Translations under genes and position numbers: made by a program | Notes under the pieces: generated by a model | What the model was told of the DNA's origin: nothing | The model's database searches: none | The model's input: the letters and a program-made list of their open reading frames with translations, nothing else | Source: Tipula vernalis | Lineage: Eukaryota > Arthropoda > Insecta > Diptera > Tipulidae | NCBI GenBank assembly: GCA_958295665.1 | Contig: OY282560.1 | Span: 51,088,333 to 51,152,332, forward strand | Direction of reading: 5' to 3' | Length of the DNA stretch: 64,000 nt | Shown: positions 10,452 through 21,370 of the stretch, one piece after another | Position numbering within the stretch: position 1 is the first letter of the stretch | Layout: every line of letters starts with the position of its first letter

Positions 10452-10775
10452 CGATTTTATAAAAAACAAATATTTTTTTTTTACTTTAAATCACCATAGC
10501 TCTCAAACGGATGCAGATACAAGATAACCACATAAACCTTAATAATAGCCTATACGATTACCAACCAAATAAGACTAAGTTGGTTGCTCTCCGATAAATA
10601 TTTTGGAAGTTACAGTTTAATATTTGGGTGTACCTTTTTTCTGAACCAAATTTTTAAACACCCTGTATCTCAAAGGATATCAAAAATGGATCCCCCCTTC
10701 ACATACGATTTGTTTTTCAGAATGAACCAAGTAATCACCCCATGACGGATCAGCATCCCAAACCCGGACACCCTG
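10452..10775 (-). repeat. right terminal inverted repeat of the mariner-like element
   Basis: Reverse-complement partner of 8808-9132. It ends in CCCGGACACCCTG followed by a (TA)n stretch that also flanks the left end in inverted form. Confidence 0.9.
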
Positions 10776-13183
10776 TATATATATATATATATATATATAC
10801 CTGAATGATTTTGACTATTGATGTTAATTAGGTATGTCCAGAATTATTGGTAGTATTATTAAACTAACCTGGGTAAAATATAATTTAAATCGGAAGAAAT
10901 TTGTCCGAGTTATAATGAAAACCGAACTTTAATTCGGGAGGTACACGAACGCGTTTGATAATTAATTTTTATGCTGTATTATTAAACTAAGCTGTACCAA
11001 ATATAATATAAATCGGTCAAAATTTGGTCAAGTTATTATAAAAAACCCGACAACTTACCGAACTTTTGTTCGGGAGGTACCCGAAGGAAATACAATTTTG
11101 AAAAAATTCAGTCCCTCTAGGGTTACTCCTTGACATGCAAAACTCAATTGGTAAACTGTTTTTGTGATTAAAAGTTGGCCATGGAACTGTAAAGAGTTGC
11201 TTTCAGATCTGATAGTATTCAAACCTTTAAAATTTCAACTTATCGTAGCTTCAATATTACAATAATATAGAGAAAATAATTGTGAATGCTGTGGCCACCC
11301 TTTAATGTAATCTTCATGAATTTTTCATCAAACCATTATGTTAATTAACAATATTCTCGAGTTGATTACGAGTTTTAATTTCATAAAAAAATTATAAATC
11401 CTTGAAACTATACAAAATTATTTATAGATTTGTTCTGCCGGATGCAACACAGACATACCGTAAATCACCCGATCGATTATAGGAAGAATTAGGCACTTAT
11501 TAACTAATCGGTCCACTTGTTCGCGCATAATATTTAGCAAATCATTCATAAAATTGATTAAATGCCACCTTGACTTTACAAGTTTAATACTCTTTACTAT
11601 TCCAAGCAATTATGAATGAATTCTGTTTGATCATCCTCAAATAAAAACAAAAACACAATAAAAAATTCAAAACCACCAAAAACTATCAACCGTTAAGTGG
11701 TGCGGTTAAGATAATCTCATTAAACTCAGGCAGAGTAGATCCCCGCAATAACCAATTTAATACAAGTGCTGCTCGCAATTTTTAAATAAAATGTACGGGT
11801 GCACAATCAAACATAACAATTGCGTAGCAAAATAATATGCCAATCATTTTTTGTATAGGCCTATAAATCAGAAAAATATTTATGGTTCAAACAACTTTTT
11901 TTTTTTTGTGGGGAATTTAAATACTCGTATTTTTATGTTTGTGGCAGAACAAGTTTGCCGTCGGGTTATTTAACTCAATAATGGATTTGCATAACCAAAT
12001 AGAATCTGCATGCCAAATATTATTTAAAATTTCCACAATTTTACACTAAAAATCGTATTTGTCTGCGTGTGCTAATTATACTACCAAATTGGAATTATTG
12101 CAACTAATGCTTGACTAATGTCTACAATGCTGTACAAATATTATGTTTGACATCATTTCTGGATCTTCTCTATACAGCAACAATGCATGCATATCGCTTG
12201 GGAATCACAGTAAAATCACTGTAGTTACATAAAATATCAAATTCCGTCCTAATTTAGAGGCGTTATCGTATGCGGAGCATCTCTTAATTAATTGTGTGAG
12301 TAACCTTTTTTTATCAAGACGGTGGTTATCACAGTAAAAAAAAAACTTTTTTACATAATGTGATCTCCTCTGAAATTACGTAATTAAGTTCGGAGATATT
12401 AAAAAAATTTGCATACTCCCAAATTGTACTAAAGTAGCGCAAGGTTAATACTACGACGACCTTGATTCTTATTCCGATAGTTTACAAAACTTTTTTATGT
12501 TTTTTTTATTTCAATGAATCCCACCTTGCAATGGGTTAATTGTAATTATTTGTCGTTATATTGATATCTATTTACTATACTTACTATGTGGAATACAACA
12601 AAATAGTATTTACGAAACGACGCTTTCGTCTATCGCGTAATTATAATTAACATTCACATTGAATAAAAATATGACAAAAAAAAATGTACGGTGAACGAAA
12701 TATTTATACGAGAGTTATGAATTAATTCGCATGTCTTATTTTTGGTTCGCGAAATGTACGGTAAATATACGGTAAACATGTGTTATAATGTTATTATGCT
12801 AATTTTAGTGTAAGTAATTTATTAATCGGCATTACAATACACTTTTTATATAGTGGGTAACAAAAGTCGGTTGTTTCGTTTGTTAAGCGCGTTATGTTAG
12901 AAATAGTCGTTTGATACAAAGTGCCGATAGAAAATGTTATTCCCCTTAGTAGTATTCGCCTAATTACTATTTAAATACTTTATATATAAAGTATTTTGAG
13001 TTTTGACTTGAACCCTAAAGCTTATTGCGTTTAATGTTTAGAGAGTTAACGTTACGTCACCCATCTCTCACGAATATACAGGATCTTGTTTCTTTCAGAA
13101 ACTATCAGAAACTATATGTAAAATATTAAATCAATTATTATCGTTCGATATGCAAGTCATTCATATATAGAAGAACCGATGCT
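10776..13183 (-). repeat. right arm of 6.8-kb palindrome
   Basis: Reverse complement of 6406-8807, including the 63-residue frame (11418-11609, minus) that is identical to the plus-strand frame at 7986-8177. The identity ends after AGAAGAACCGATGCT at 13183. Just beyond, at 13191-13208, a partial direct copy of the arm tip (TGACTTGCAT then TCGAAC) recurs. No target-site duplication is visible at the outer edges. Confidence 0.93.
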
Positions 13184-14010
13184 TTTCTATTTGTATGACT
13201 TGCATCTCGAACATCCGATGGCTTGCATTGAACATATTCATGTTTTTGTTAAGACATTATGCCAACTGAGAATAATTTATGTTTATCAACAAACAGTTCA
13301 AATTATTTCAAACTACAAAAATTATTAGGTCAAGTTTTAATAGAAGGCCAATCGAAAGTTTAAAAATTTGTATAAATTTAACCCTTAAAGTGTCATATCT
13401 GGAAAGTGATTCAATGAAAGTACCTTGCCAATTGATTTAAACAACTGATCTGATTCTATGAGTATAGGTAAACCAACTGAACTGAGCTCAATTTTTACTA
13501 AGAATACTTTAACATTTTTTGATCTAGGTTCAGTTGTTTTTATTCAATAGAACGTAAAATAAAATTTGCTTCGTAAATCGAGCAGTCATATTTTTCGACT
13601 TCCGAATTGCGATTTGTTAGATTATCGAGTATTTGCTCCTAAGCTTATGTATTTAGATATTATGCGGGATTTTTCAATATTGTTTGAGTTTAGCTTTGAT
13701 TGAATCAAGCGAAGTATTCAAATTTTTTTTTTTTACTTTTGATTTATTTGCAACTAGCATTGAAATTTTTCAAAATTTTTCTCGGATTCTAAGTGTATTC
13801 GAGATTTTCGGGAAGATTCGACATTTATCAAGTTCAATATCAAGATTATTCAAAAATTCTTTAATAATTTGAGATTATATTCAGTAAATGTTCTATGGTC
13901 AAGGCCGAGATTTGAAAAGCTTTTGGAACCTGTGAGTAAAATGAGTTTTGGATGAAATTCTGGAAAACTCACTAAAATGAGTTTTGGATGAAATTCAATT
14001 CAAATTGGAA
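13184..14010. other. AT-rich spacer with a short direct repeat
   Basis: No gene is recognisable. A perfect 24-bp direct repeat occurs at 13937-13960 and 13973-13996, spaced 36 bp. The open frame at 13684-13872 is low-complexity Phe/Ser-rich translation of AT-rich DNA and is not supported as coding. Confidence 0.55.
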
Positions 14011-14385
14011 GTAACCTTAGAGGGACTGAATTTTTTAAAAATTGTATTTCTTTCGGGTACCTCCCGAACAAAAGTTCGGTAAGTTTTCGGGTTTTTCATA
14101 ATAACTTAACCAAATTTTGACCAATTTAAATTATATTTGGTACAGCTTAGTTTAATAAGACCACCAATAATTGTATAGTACGGTATAACTAACATGAATT
14201 ATCAAACGCGTTCGTGTACCTCCGGAACTAAAGTTCGGTTAATCTTCGGGGTTTTCATTAAAACTCGGACAAATTTCTTCCGATTTAAATTATATTTTAC
14301 CCAGGTTAGTTTAATAATACTACCAATAATTCTGGGCATATCTAATTAACATCAATCGTCAAAATCATTCGAGTACCTCCCGAAT
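14011..14385 (+). repeat. third copy of the palindrome inner repeat
   Basis: This stretch matches 8465-8800 of the left palindrome arm in the same orientation, starting at the shared AGAGGGACTGAATTTTTT block. It carries three successive units beginning GTACCTCC at about 14057, 14216 and 14373, giving a period near 158 bp. The unit starts contain a GC-rich dyad within AT-rich sequence. In the palindrome the mariner-like element sits where the third unit would start, so this copy shows the uninterrupted form. Confidence 0.85.
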
Positions 14386-14427
14386 AAAACTTTGATAACT
14401 TGAAAAACTTCAAATCTAAATCTAAAT

Positions 14428-14572
<145 letters not shown>

Positions 14573-14994
14573 GAATCGACTGATCAACGGTCAACGATGT
14601 CTTTTAATTATCAGTCCACCTCTGATGATTTTACATAATAAACTGTATTAAAAATAATATTGTTAACGTAGCTGATTTGAGAGGTACGGCAAGAAAAGAG
14701 AGAGCGGAAGAATATATACGCCGTTGTACTAAGCTCGTGTGTTATTTATATATCACCAGTTGGATCGCGTGATTTGTATATAACCGTAACGTGAATACGG
14801 CCAATGGTGTTCGTCAGAAATAACGCAGAATTGCCATTGAATCGGTTATTTTTTGCAATAAGTTTAGAAAGTTTATTCCAAGTAGAGCTATGGGTTAAGG
14901 TAGAAAAGGCAGAAGCCATCAAGGCAAAGCAGACAATCCGGGGTCAATTGATGAAGATGAATTTTTACGGCGTTTCGAGTATAGTTTACGGCGA

Positions 14995-15990
14995 ATGGGA
15001 ACATCCAACAATAAAGCACGTACCCACACAAATAATAACTCCTCTGGTGTACAAAGCATGAGTGAGATAGCAGCATTAAGAGAAGAATTAGCCCGTCTGA
15101 CGCGAGAAAACGAAGAACTTCTAAAGATTGATTCCACTACCTTTCCAAATAGGTCTGGTGATCACATTGGGGATACTACTGAACGATTCGAAACCAATAA
15201 TGACGGGAAAGATGATGACGATAACTTTCCTGAGCAAAGCGGCATTCACCATAATGAAATTTTGGGATCAATCGTAGAATTTGATGGTAACGGTCCACAG
15301 GCAGTGGAAGACTGGCTTGATGAGTTTGAAGCGATGGCCAGATTGTTTAAACTTAACCCCTTGCAAAAATTAGTGTATGCAAAGAAGGGACATACGGGGT
15401 CGGCAAAAAAGAGCTTAGCAACCAGTAGCAAACTGAACACGTGGAATAGATTGAAGCAATTTCTGATCGATGAATTTTGTAAACAGGTGTCGAGCGCTGG
15501 CGTTCATAAACAATTGGCTTCTCGTAAGAAACGAAAAGTTTCAGTGATTGACTACATCATAGACGGGATAGACGATTCTCCAAATAACAAAATATTATTG
15601 TATGGTGCTTCAGATATGGCGGTATTTAGAAACAAGTTGAACTTGTATATGAAATTTAAAGAAGATAATCCTCAGCCAGCAACAGACGAGGACAATAAGG
15701 TGATTAGCAACTCAAGACCACCGAGAAGATCAGAACCCTGTTTCAACTGTGGGAAGCAAGGACATTTATTTAAACATTGCAGGAAGCGTGATGAAGGCCC
15801 TAAATGTTTCCGATGTTCACAATTTGGGCATAAAGCACCTGATTGTCCAATGCGTGCCGAAGTTAAGCCAAAAAGCGGACCCGAAGTAAAAGTAGGCGAA
15901 ACAGAATTTCCACCAACAAGGCATAATCACAAGCTTATTAAAGTTAATCAACAGCAGATATATGAGTTAATCGATACAGTAGGGAGCTAG
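14995..15990 (+). CDS. Gypsy Gag polyprotein with two CCHC zinc knuckles
   Basis: The 331-residue frame has a predicted coiled-coil start (SEIAALREELARLTRENEEL, about residues 23-42), a capsid-like segment (EFDGNGPQAVEDWLDEFEAM then ARLFKLNPLQKLVYAKK) and two zinc knuckles. These are CFNCGKQGHLFKHC and CFRCSQFGHKAPDC, with the C-x2-C-x4-H-x4-C spacing. The same frame is open upstream of the ATG (EDEFLRRFEYSLRR), so the true start may be earlier. This is the best-preserved retroelement frame here. The end, YELIDTVGS, runs into the broken protease. Confidence 0.85.
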   Translation: MGTSNNKARTHTNNNSSGVQSMSEIAALREELARLTRENEELLKIDSTTFPNRSGDHIGDTTERFETNNDGKDDDDNFPEQSGIHHNEILGSIVEFDGNGPQAVEDWLDEFEAMARLFKLNPLQKLVYAKKGHTGSAKKSLATSSKLNTWNRLKQFLIDEFCKQVSSAGVHKQLASRKKRKVSVIDYIIDGIDDSPNNKILLYGASDMAVFRNKLNLYMKFKEDNPQPATDEDNKVISNSRPPRRSEPCFNCGKQGHLFKHCRKRDEGPKCFRCSQFGHKAPDCPMRAEVKPKSGPEVKVGETEFPPTRHNHKLIKVNQQQIYELIDTVGS

Positions 15991-16195
15991 GCTCACCATT
16001 ATTAAATAACATGAAAATTCGAATCAAAGGCATTGGCGAAAAATCAATTGAAACCGTTGGTTGTTTACCGGCAAAGATTACCTTGGACGGAGAAGAATAT
16101 AGCAGCTATATTCACGTTGTTCCTGAATAGAAACCGAAGACAAGATGTATTATTGGAAGCGATACTCTACAGAGAACGGAAATAACGGTTTCGGA
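15945..16195 (+). pseudogene. Gypsy protease remnant
   Basis: YELIDT at the end of gag is the start of the retropepsin active site, but the expected D-T-G reads D-T-V-G followed by a stop, pointing to a one-base change of frame. Downstream in another frame I read NNMKIRIKGIGEKSIETVGC and then CIIGSDTL, which is the flap and last-strand region of a Gypsy protease (IIGxDxL). The gene is inactive. Confidence 0.65.
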
Positions 16196-16196
16196 A

Positions 16197-16835
16197 ATGG
16201 GCATTAGGATTCGAAAAATCAGAGCCGAAGAAAATTTACCATCGTGCAACGTTATCCTCCATCTAGATAGCATTAAGCAGTTAGTAGTCGAATATACTTC
16301 AAATAAGAAGAAGGATTCACCGGTTGAATTAAAACTAATTTTGAAGAGCGAAATTCCAATTTGGCAACCTCCGAGACGGTTGGCTCAAGTCGAAAAGCTG
16401 GAAGTAAGGAAACAATTAAATGATTGGTTGAAAAAAGGGTTTATACGACCCAGCACCTCCGAGTTCGCAAGCCCGATAGTGTTGACAAATAAAAAAAGTG
16501 GAGAAAAGCGAATATGTGTAGATTATCGACAGTTAAATAAGAAAATCGTGATGGATGGATATTCACAGGCAAGTCAAAAGTATACTGCTTTCATCACACC
16601 AAAGGGACACTATGAGTTTCTAGTTGTACCATTTGGTCTATGCGCTTCTCCAGCTACGTTTGCGAGATTCATAAATTATGTATTCAAGGACTTGATTGTT
16701 CAAGGAGTGTTGCTGGTGTGTGGTGTACATGGAGGATTTAATTATCCCGGCAAAAAATGAAGAAGAAAATTTGCAAAAAATGACAGAAGTTTTCCAGGTG
16801 GCGAGCGAGTTTGGACTGCAGTTTAAATAGAAGAA
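16197..16835 (+). pseudogene. Gypsy reverse transcriptase with internal deletion
   Basis: Residues such as KLEVRKQLNDWLKKGFIRPS, SPIVLTNKKSGEKRICVDYR and FLVVPFGLCASPATFARFIN identify the RT. Between VMDGYS and QASQKYTAF (about 16560) the segment with the first catalytic Asp is missing. After a frameshift near 16720 the palm motif reads VYMEDLIIPAKN at about 16723-16758, so the usual YxDD is YMED, with Glu replacing the first Asp. The thumb (NLQKMTEVFQVASEFGLQFK) ends at a stop at 16828. Confidence 0.85.
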
Positions 16836-17285
16836 ATGTAGGTTCCTATATCATCAGATAGACTATCTTGGCTACATACAACCATCACGTCAGAAGACTG
16901 ATGCCGTTTCGAAATTTCCAGTCCCAAGGAACAACAATATGCTTCAAAGTGTTTTGGGTTTAACTGGCTATTTTCGACGATTTATCCCAAACTATTCTAT
17001 ACCTTTTAGATTGCGCTGCGTTTAAAATGACCATGGCTAAAAAAGTGATCGCACCGAGAATTGCGAGGTGGGCGCTAGCCTTAGAGGAGTTCCATTACCA
17101 AATTGAGCCAAAGTGGCTCAAAGATGAAACACGTCGACTCACTTAGCAGAAACCAGGTGGCAATGGTAATTCAAGTCGAGACTCTACACAAAATAAGAAA
17201 TGCGCAAGAGAAGGACGATAAGATACAACTGATCACCCGACTGCTAAAACATGGGCCACATGACAACTATTTACTGATCAAATGA
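16836..17285 (+). pseudogene. Gypsy RT connection and RNase H remnant
   Basis: IDYLGYIQPSRQKTDAVSKF and VLGLTGYFRRFIPNYS are the standard connection segment after Gypsy RT. The RNase H core that should follow is deleted: the sequence jumps to LALEEFHYQIE at about 17075-17105. It continues after a frameshift with SKMKHVDSLSRNQVAMVIQV, the RNase H-integrase linker. Confidence 0.75.
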
Positions 17286-18190
17286 GTCCTGAAAAAAGAA
17301 CAATCCGATGGCAGAAGGGTCTTGTGCGTACCGAAAACTATGCAACACGATGTCATAAAGGCAGAGCACGAGAAGGGTCATTTGCTTGCAGAAAGATGAT
17401 GCAGCTAATTGAAAGGGACTACTACATTCCAAAACTGACCGAGAAATGCGACAGTATTTACCAAAATTGTGTATCCTGGCAAATAGAAAAGCTGGAAAAT
17501 AGGAATAATATCTGCATCCGATTCCAAAAGATGAACATCCACTTTGTGCTTACCATGTCGACCATTTGGGTCCTTTAACTACCACCGCAAAGAGCTATAA
17601 ATACGTGTTTACTGTAGTGGGTGCTTTTAGTAAGTTTACTTGGTTGTACCCAGTCAAGTCAAAAACATCAGTTGAAACCATCGCTAAATTAGAAATACAA
17701 AAAGTAACATTTGGTGATACAAGACAAATTATATCGGATAGGGGACAGCATTTACATCTACTTCATTTGCGGAGTACTGCCAACAACACCAAATACAACA
17801 TATAACCATCACTACAGGGGTACCCAGAAGCAATGGACAGGTAGAGCGAATAAACAGCATCTTTATACCTGCGCTCACGAAGCTGACAATTTCCAAACCT
17901 GAAGACTGGTATAAGCACGTTGGTAAGCTTCAACGGTTTTTGAACGGGACTTAACAGAGGAGCATTCAAAGCACCCCATTCGAAATAATATTCGGGATCA
18001 GAATGCGAAACACAGAAGAGATTAGAATAGCAGAGGTTATCACCGAGCAGTTTATAGACTGTTTTATGGAGGAACGAGACCAACTAAGATCTGAGGCCAC
18101 TCCAAGTTTTTACAAATTTACTTCCTGGACAATGAGGAGATGGAAACTAATCAACGTTATATGGTATTTGTTCTGGAACCAACCGTGAAA
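17286..18190 (+). pseudogene. Gypsy integrase, frameshifted
   Basis: A zinc-binding HHCC region (HEKGHLLAERMMQL then CDSIYQNC, about 17370-17490) precedes the catalytic core. YHVDHLGPLTTTAKSYKYVF carries the first Asp (about 17550-17610), SDRGTAFTSTSF the second (about 17735), and GVPRSNGQVERINSIF the Glu (about 17817-17865). A frame change lies near 17750. The C-terminal part includes TPFEIIFGIRMRNTEEIRI. All three catalytic residues are still readable once frames are considered separately. Confidence 0.85.
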
Positions 18191-18451
18191 TCATTTGTGG
18201 ATTACAGAATTTATTCCACAATCGTAATCATCTGGTAAATTTATTCAAAACTGCATTGGAGTGATTGGATGCATTGGATTGTGATGGTCGGAACGGATTT
18301 TGATCGAAGGGATATTATTATCCACAAACGGAATGATAGTCTACAATGTGTCACTGAAACGCACAGATCGTATGATGCTCTTCAATAGCCAATAATGTTT
18401 TGGTAAGGAGAAGACGGATATGGTGCTGCAACAACAAAAAACGTTTCCTGT

Positions 18452-19330
18452 ATGAATTTTTATGCGTATCGTATCATTATTAGAGCCAAACAATCAAACC
18501 ACATCCTGAAGTGTCGTCAACTTTTCCATCAATTCATAGTTCATATGTACGCAAAAATAGAAAGTAAACGACTCCTTTACATTCGTTGGATTAAAAAAAA
18601 CTTCGCTCTGAAGACTACATTCACTTACGCGATGCAATTGCAAACGATGGCATCGAATACACCCAGAATGCCATGACGTATGTTCGAAGATTTGGACGTC
18701 CAGATCTTTTTATAACGTTTACATGTAATCCAGCATGGACCAAAATTATTGATTTACTTCTAATTGGGCAATCATTATCCCATCCTCATGATCTTACCGT
18801 TAGAGTTTTCAAACACAAACTCATAAAACTCATGAATATCATAACCAAATATAACATTTACGGCGAAACTCATTGCTGGATGTATTCCATAAAATGGCAA
18901 AAAGAGGTCTACCACACGCTTACATCTTGATTTGGTTGAAGGATAAAATTGCTCCAAATCAAATTGATAGTATTATATCAGCTGAGCTACCCAATCCACA
19001 AGAAGATTTGGTATTTTTTGACATCATTAGTAAAAATATGATTCACGGGCTGTGTGGAGCATTAAATTCAAATTCACCTTGCATAAAAGATGGAAAATGT
19101 ACGAAAAAATATACACGAGAGAAGATTCAGGAAACACAGACTGATGGTGATAGATACCCACAATATAGACGACGAAAACCCAACGATGGAGGACACACAA
19201 TTACATGAATATCGATAACAGATGGATTGTTCCCTACACTCCATTACTGTCGAAAATATTTATAGCACATGTTAATGTTGAGTATTGTTCAGTTAAGGCA
19301 ATAAAATACATATGTAAATATATCAACAAA
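18452..19330 (+). pseudogene. Helitron Rep (HUH nuclease) domain, inactivated
   Basis: MNFYAYRIIIRAKQSNHILK, RRFGRPDLFITFTCNPAW and RGLPHAYILIWLKDKI are Helitron Rep blocks. The metal-binding HUH motif, H-A-H in functional members, here reads H-A-Y at 18915-18923, losing the second His. MIHGLCGALNSNSPCIKDGK and AIKYICKYINKGS follow; the last contains the two-tyrosine motif (Tyr codons at 19305 and 19317), which is preserved. Three frames are needed to read the domain. Confidence 0.82.
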
Positions 19331-19897
19331 GGCAGTTTTTGGACTTTCAAATCAGAATATACCAACCGATGAAATCACGCAATTTCAAAGAAGATGTTAT
19401 ATCAGCAGTAAGGACGCTGTCTGGCGAATTCTGATTTTTAACATTCATGAACGCTACCCAACCGTTGTACATCTTAATGTTCATTTAGAAAATGGTCAAC
19501 GAGTCTACTTTACGGAAGGGAACATACTAGATAGAGCTACACAACCAATTGTGTCAAACAGATTCATGTTGTTCATGTTGTGTGTTTCATACTGTAAGAG
19601 GACCGACGTCATTTCAAGCGCTGAAAACCATCGATGGTGATATTACAACACGCACATAGATCAAATCCTAATATGGAGATACAGTTTTCAGCGGATATTT
19701 TCAATGTAGCACTCATATTACTTGAGGATACGTGCATATATTAACAAAGTTGTTTGTCAACTGGGACTGAATGCACCGACACGTGATAGAAACCATACGT
19801 TGCGTTATACGTGATGAGAAAAACGATACGACGTTGATCCACTGCAAGTTTTCGCTGAGGCTAACAAAAATTTTTTAGTTAATGATCAAACACTAGC

Positions 19898-20755
19898 CTA
19901 CAGCAGAGTGATGCAATACATAGCAAACGGAAATGGGGGAATTATGGTTCTTGATGCACCAGGCGGCACTGGAAACACATTTCTTCTTAATTTGATATTC
20001 GCTGAAATTAGACAGCAGAACGAGATTGGAATCGCTGTAGCATTACTCAATGGAGCCCGCACAGCACAGTTAGCCATCAAACTGCCGTTTAATTTAATTC
20101 AAACAGATAATCCTACTTGCAACATCAGTAGAAATTCAGGAATTGCCATAGCATTAAAAACATAAAAAAGCACTTGATCGTACTCTGCACGATTTTTCTG
20201 TCATTTTCGTTAAACGTTGCCAGTTATTCCACGATCAACACCAGCAGATGAAATCAATGCCTGCCTGTCATTGGAGACACGTTACAAACATAACACTAAC
20301 AACCAACATGCGTCTATATTTACTTCAAGATATTTCAGCCCACAAATTTGCCAAGTAACTTTTAGATATGCGGGTGACGGAAAATTTCCACTTGCTCCCG
20401 TAACACGTGAAATATCGTTCCCGTCTAATTTCTATCAAATACTGCCGTCAGTTTAAGACGTTGTAATGAAAGTTTTTCCGAACATTTCAAATAGCTTTAA
20501 AGATCACAACTGGTTGTGCTGACGCGCAATTTTAGCTCCCATGAATGACGACGTCAATAAAATAAACCATGAGATTCAATCGCAACTACCCGGTCAACAA
20601 ATACAATACAAATCTATTGACACAGTTATATATGAGGATCAAGCTGTCAATTATCCAATCGAATTTCTAAATTAACTGAAGTCATCTGGTGAGAAGAAGA
20701 ATTCCCACCGATTTTCCCTTCGAATTCAAACGATTACAGTTTCCAGTGCACTTAT
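19898..20755 (+). pseudogene. Helitron PIF1-like helicase remnant
   Basis: APGGTGNTFLLNLIFAEIRQ (about 19956-20015) is the Walker A region, but the invariant Lys of GTGKT is Asn (codon 19974-19976). Later pieces are STPADEINACL (about 20230), NDDVNKINHEIQSQLPG and YKSIDTVI-DQAVNYPIEFLN (20540-20673), and RIPTDFPFEFKRLQFPV (about 20697-20750), which are late helicase motifs of Helitrons. Loss of the ATP-binding Lys and repeated frameshifts mean no helicase activity. Confidence 0.8.
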
Positions 20756-20929
20756 AGTGATAAGAGAGCACATTATACGCTGAACGCAGACCAAAGCCTT
20801 CCGAATCTAATCAAAATGTTAAGGTTAAGATAAGCGAAATAATGAGAAATGAGAATTTGTGATCCCAACATGAAAACGTCGCAAATCAACATAAAAAGAC
20901 ATATGTATATATACAAAAACGTAACAACG

Positions 20930-21370
20930 TAATAACCAAATGGCCATCAGAAAGCCATTATTGAATTATACGAACTTGAATTCATGACGTCTACAAAATG
21001 CTTTTCTGTGAGTAGATCAAATATTCTGATTACATCCAAAAACAACAGCGAATATGAACAACATTTGTGATTAGTATTCGAACGCCTCCGTAAATTTAGA
21101 CTTGCTATCATGATTAACGTCGCTAAATGTAAATTTGCCGTATCTGAATTAAAATATCTAGGCAATAATATTTTTTCAAAAAATTATGATACACCTCTCT
21201 CCTATAGCAAAATTAAAGTCATTAAGAATTATTTTTAGCCTACGCTCTCAAGAGATTTGAAAACTTTTTTAGCTATGATAAGTTATTATCGGAAATTTAT
21301 ACCAAATGCCATAAATTCAAAAATAATACTTCATTCGATGATTAAAGGCAATGTAAAAAATGATAAGACT
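20930..21370 (+). pseudogene. Gypsy reverse transcriptase tail fragment
   Basis: ILITSKNNSEYEQHL, then after a stop LVFERLRKFRLAIMINVAKC and KFAVSELKYLG, are the end of the palm and the thumb of a Gypsy RT. Further on, LSRDLKTFLAMISYYRKFIP is the connection segment. The catalytic YxDD just before ILITS is destroyed by a small change (reads VSRSN). It is an isolated scrap; neither gag nor integrase accompanies it. Confidence 0.75.

Larger units (their letters stand above)
8808..10775 (+). mobile_element. mariner/Tc1-superfamily element with long TIRs
   Basis: The element is 1968 bp, bounded by CAGGGTGTCCGGG at one end and its complement at the other, and flanked by TA-rich sequence on both sides, as expected for TA target-site insertion. 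Its terminal inverted repeats run about 325 bp each, which is longer than the 20-30 bp of classical mariners. It carries one transposase frame on the plus strand, broken by stops and frameshifts. It forms the centre of the larger palindrome. Confidence 0.9.
14650..18190 (+). mobile_element. second Ty3/Gypsy retrotransposon, decayed
   Basis: Gag with two zinc knuckles, a broken protease, RT, tether and RNase H remnant, integrase zinc finger and integrase core follow in Gypsy order on the plus strand. The RT lacks part of its core and RNase H is mostly deleted. I could not delimit the LTRs. The 14650-14990 region is a candidate for the 5' LTR and leader, but without a recognisable primer-binding site. 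The 3' end runs into a Helitron. Confidence 0.88.
18213..20755 (+). mobile_element. Helitron, internally deleted and frameshifted
   Basis: Rolling-circle transposon remnants run in order: the region before the Rep domain (HNRNHLVNLFKTALE, GTDFDRRDIIIHKRN), the Helitron-like N domain (18452-19210), the Y2 region (about 19300), then PIF1-family helicase pieces (19898-20755). Frames change at many places, and segments expected between 18590 and 18670 and between 19400 and 19900 are missing or unreadable. The terminal CTRR and hairpin were not identified. Confidence 0.85.

Noticed and set aside
14800..15137. Open frames 14804-15061 (+) and 14888-15137 (-)
   Set aside because: They overlap the gag start in other frames; the gag frame with coiled coil and zinc knuckles is the supported one.
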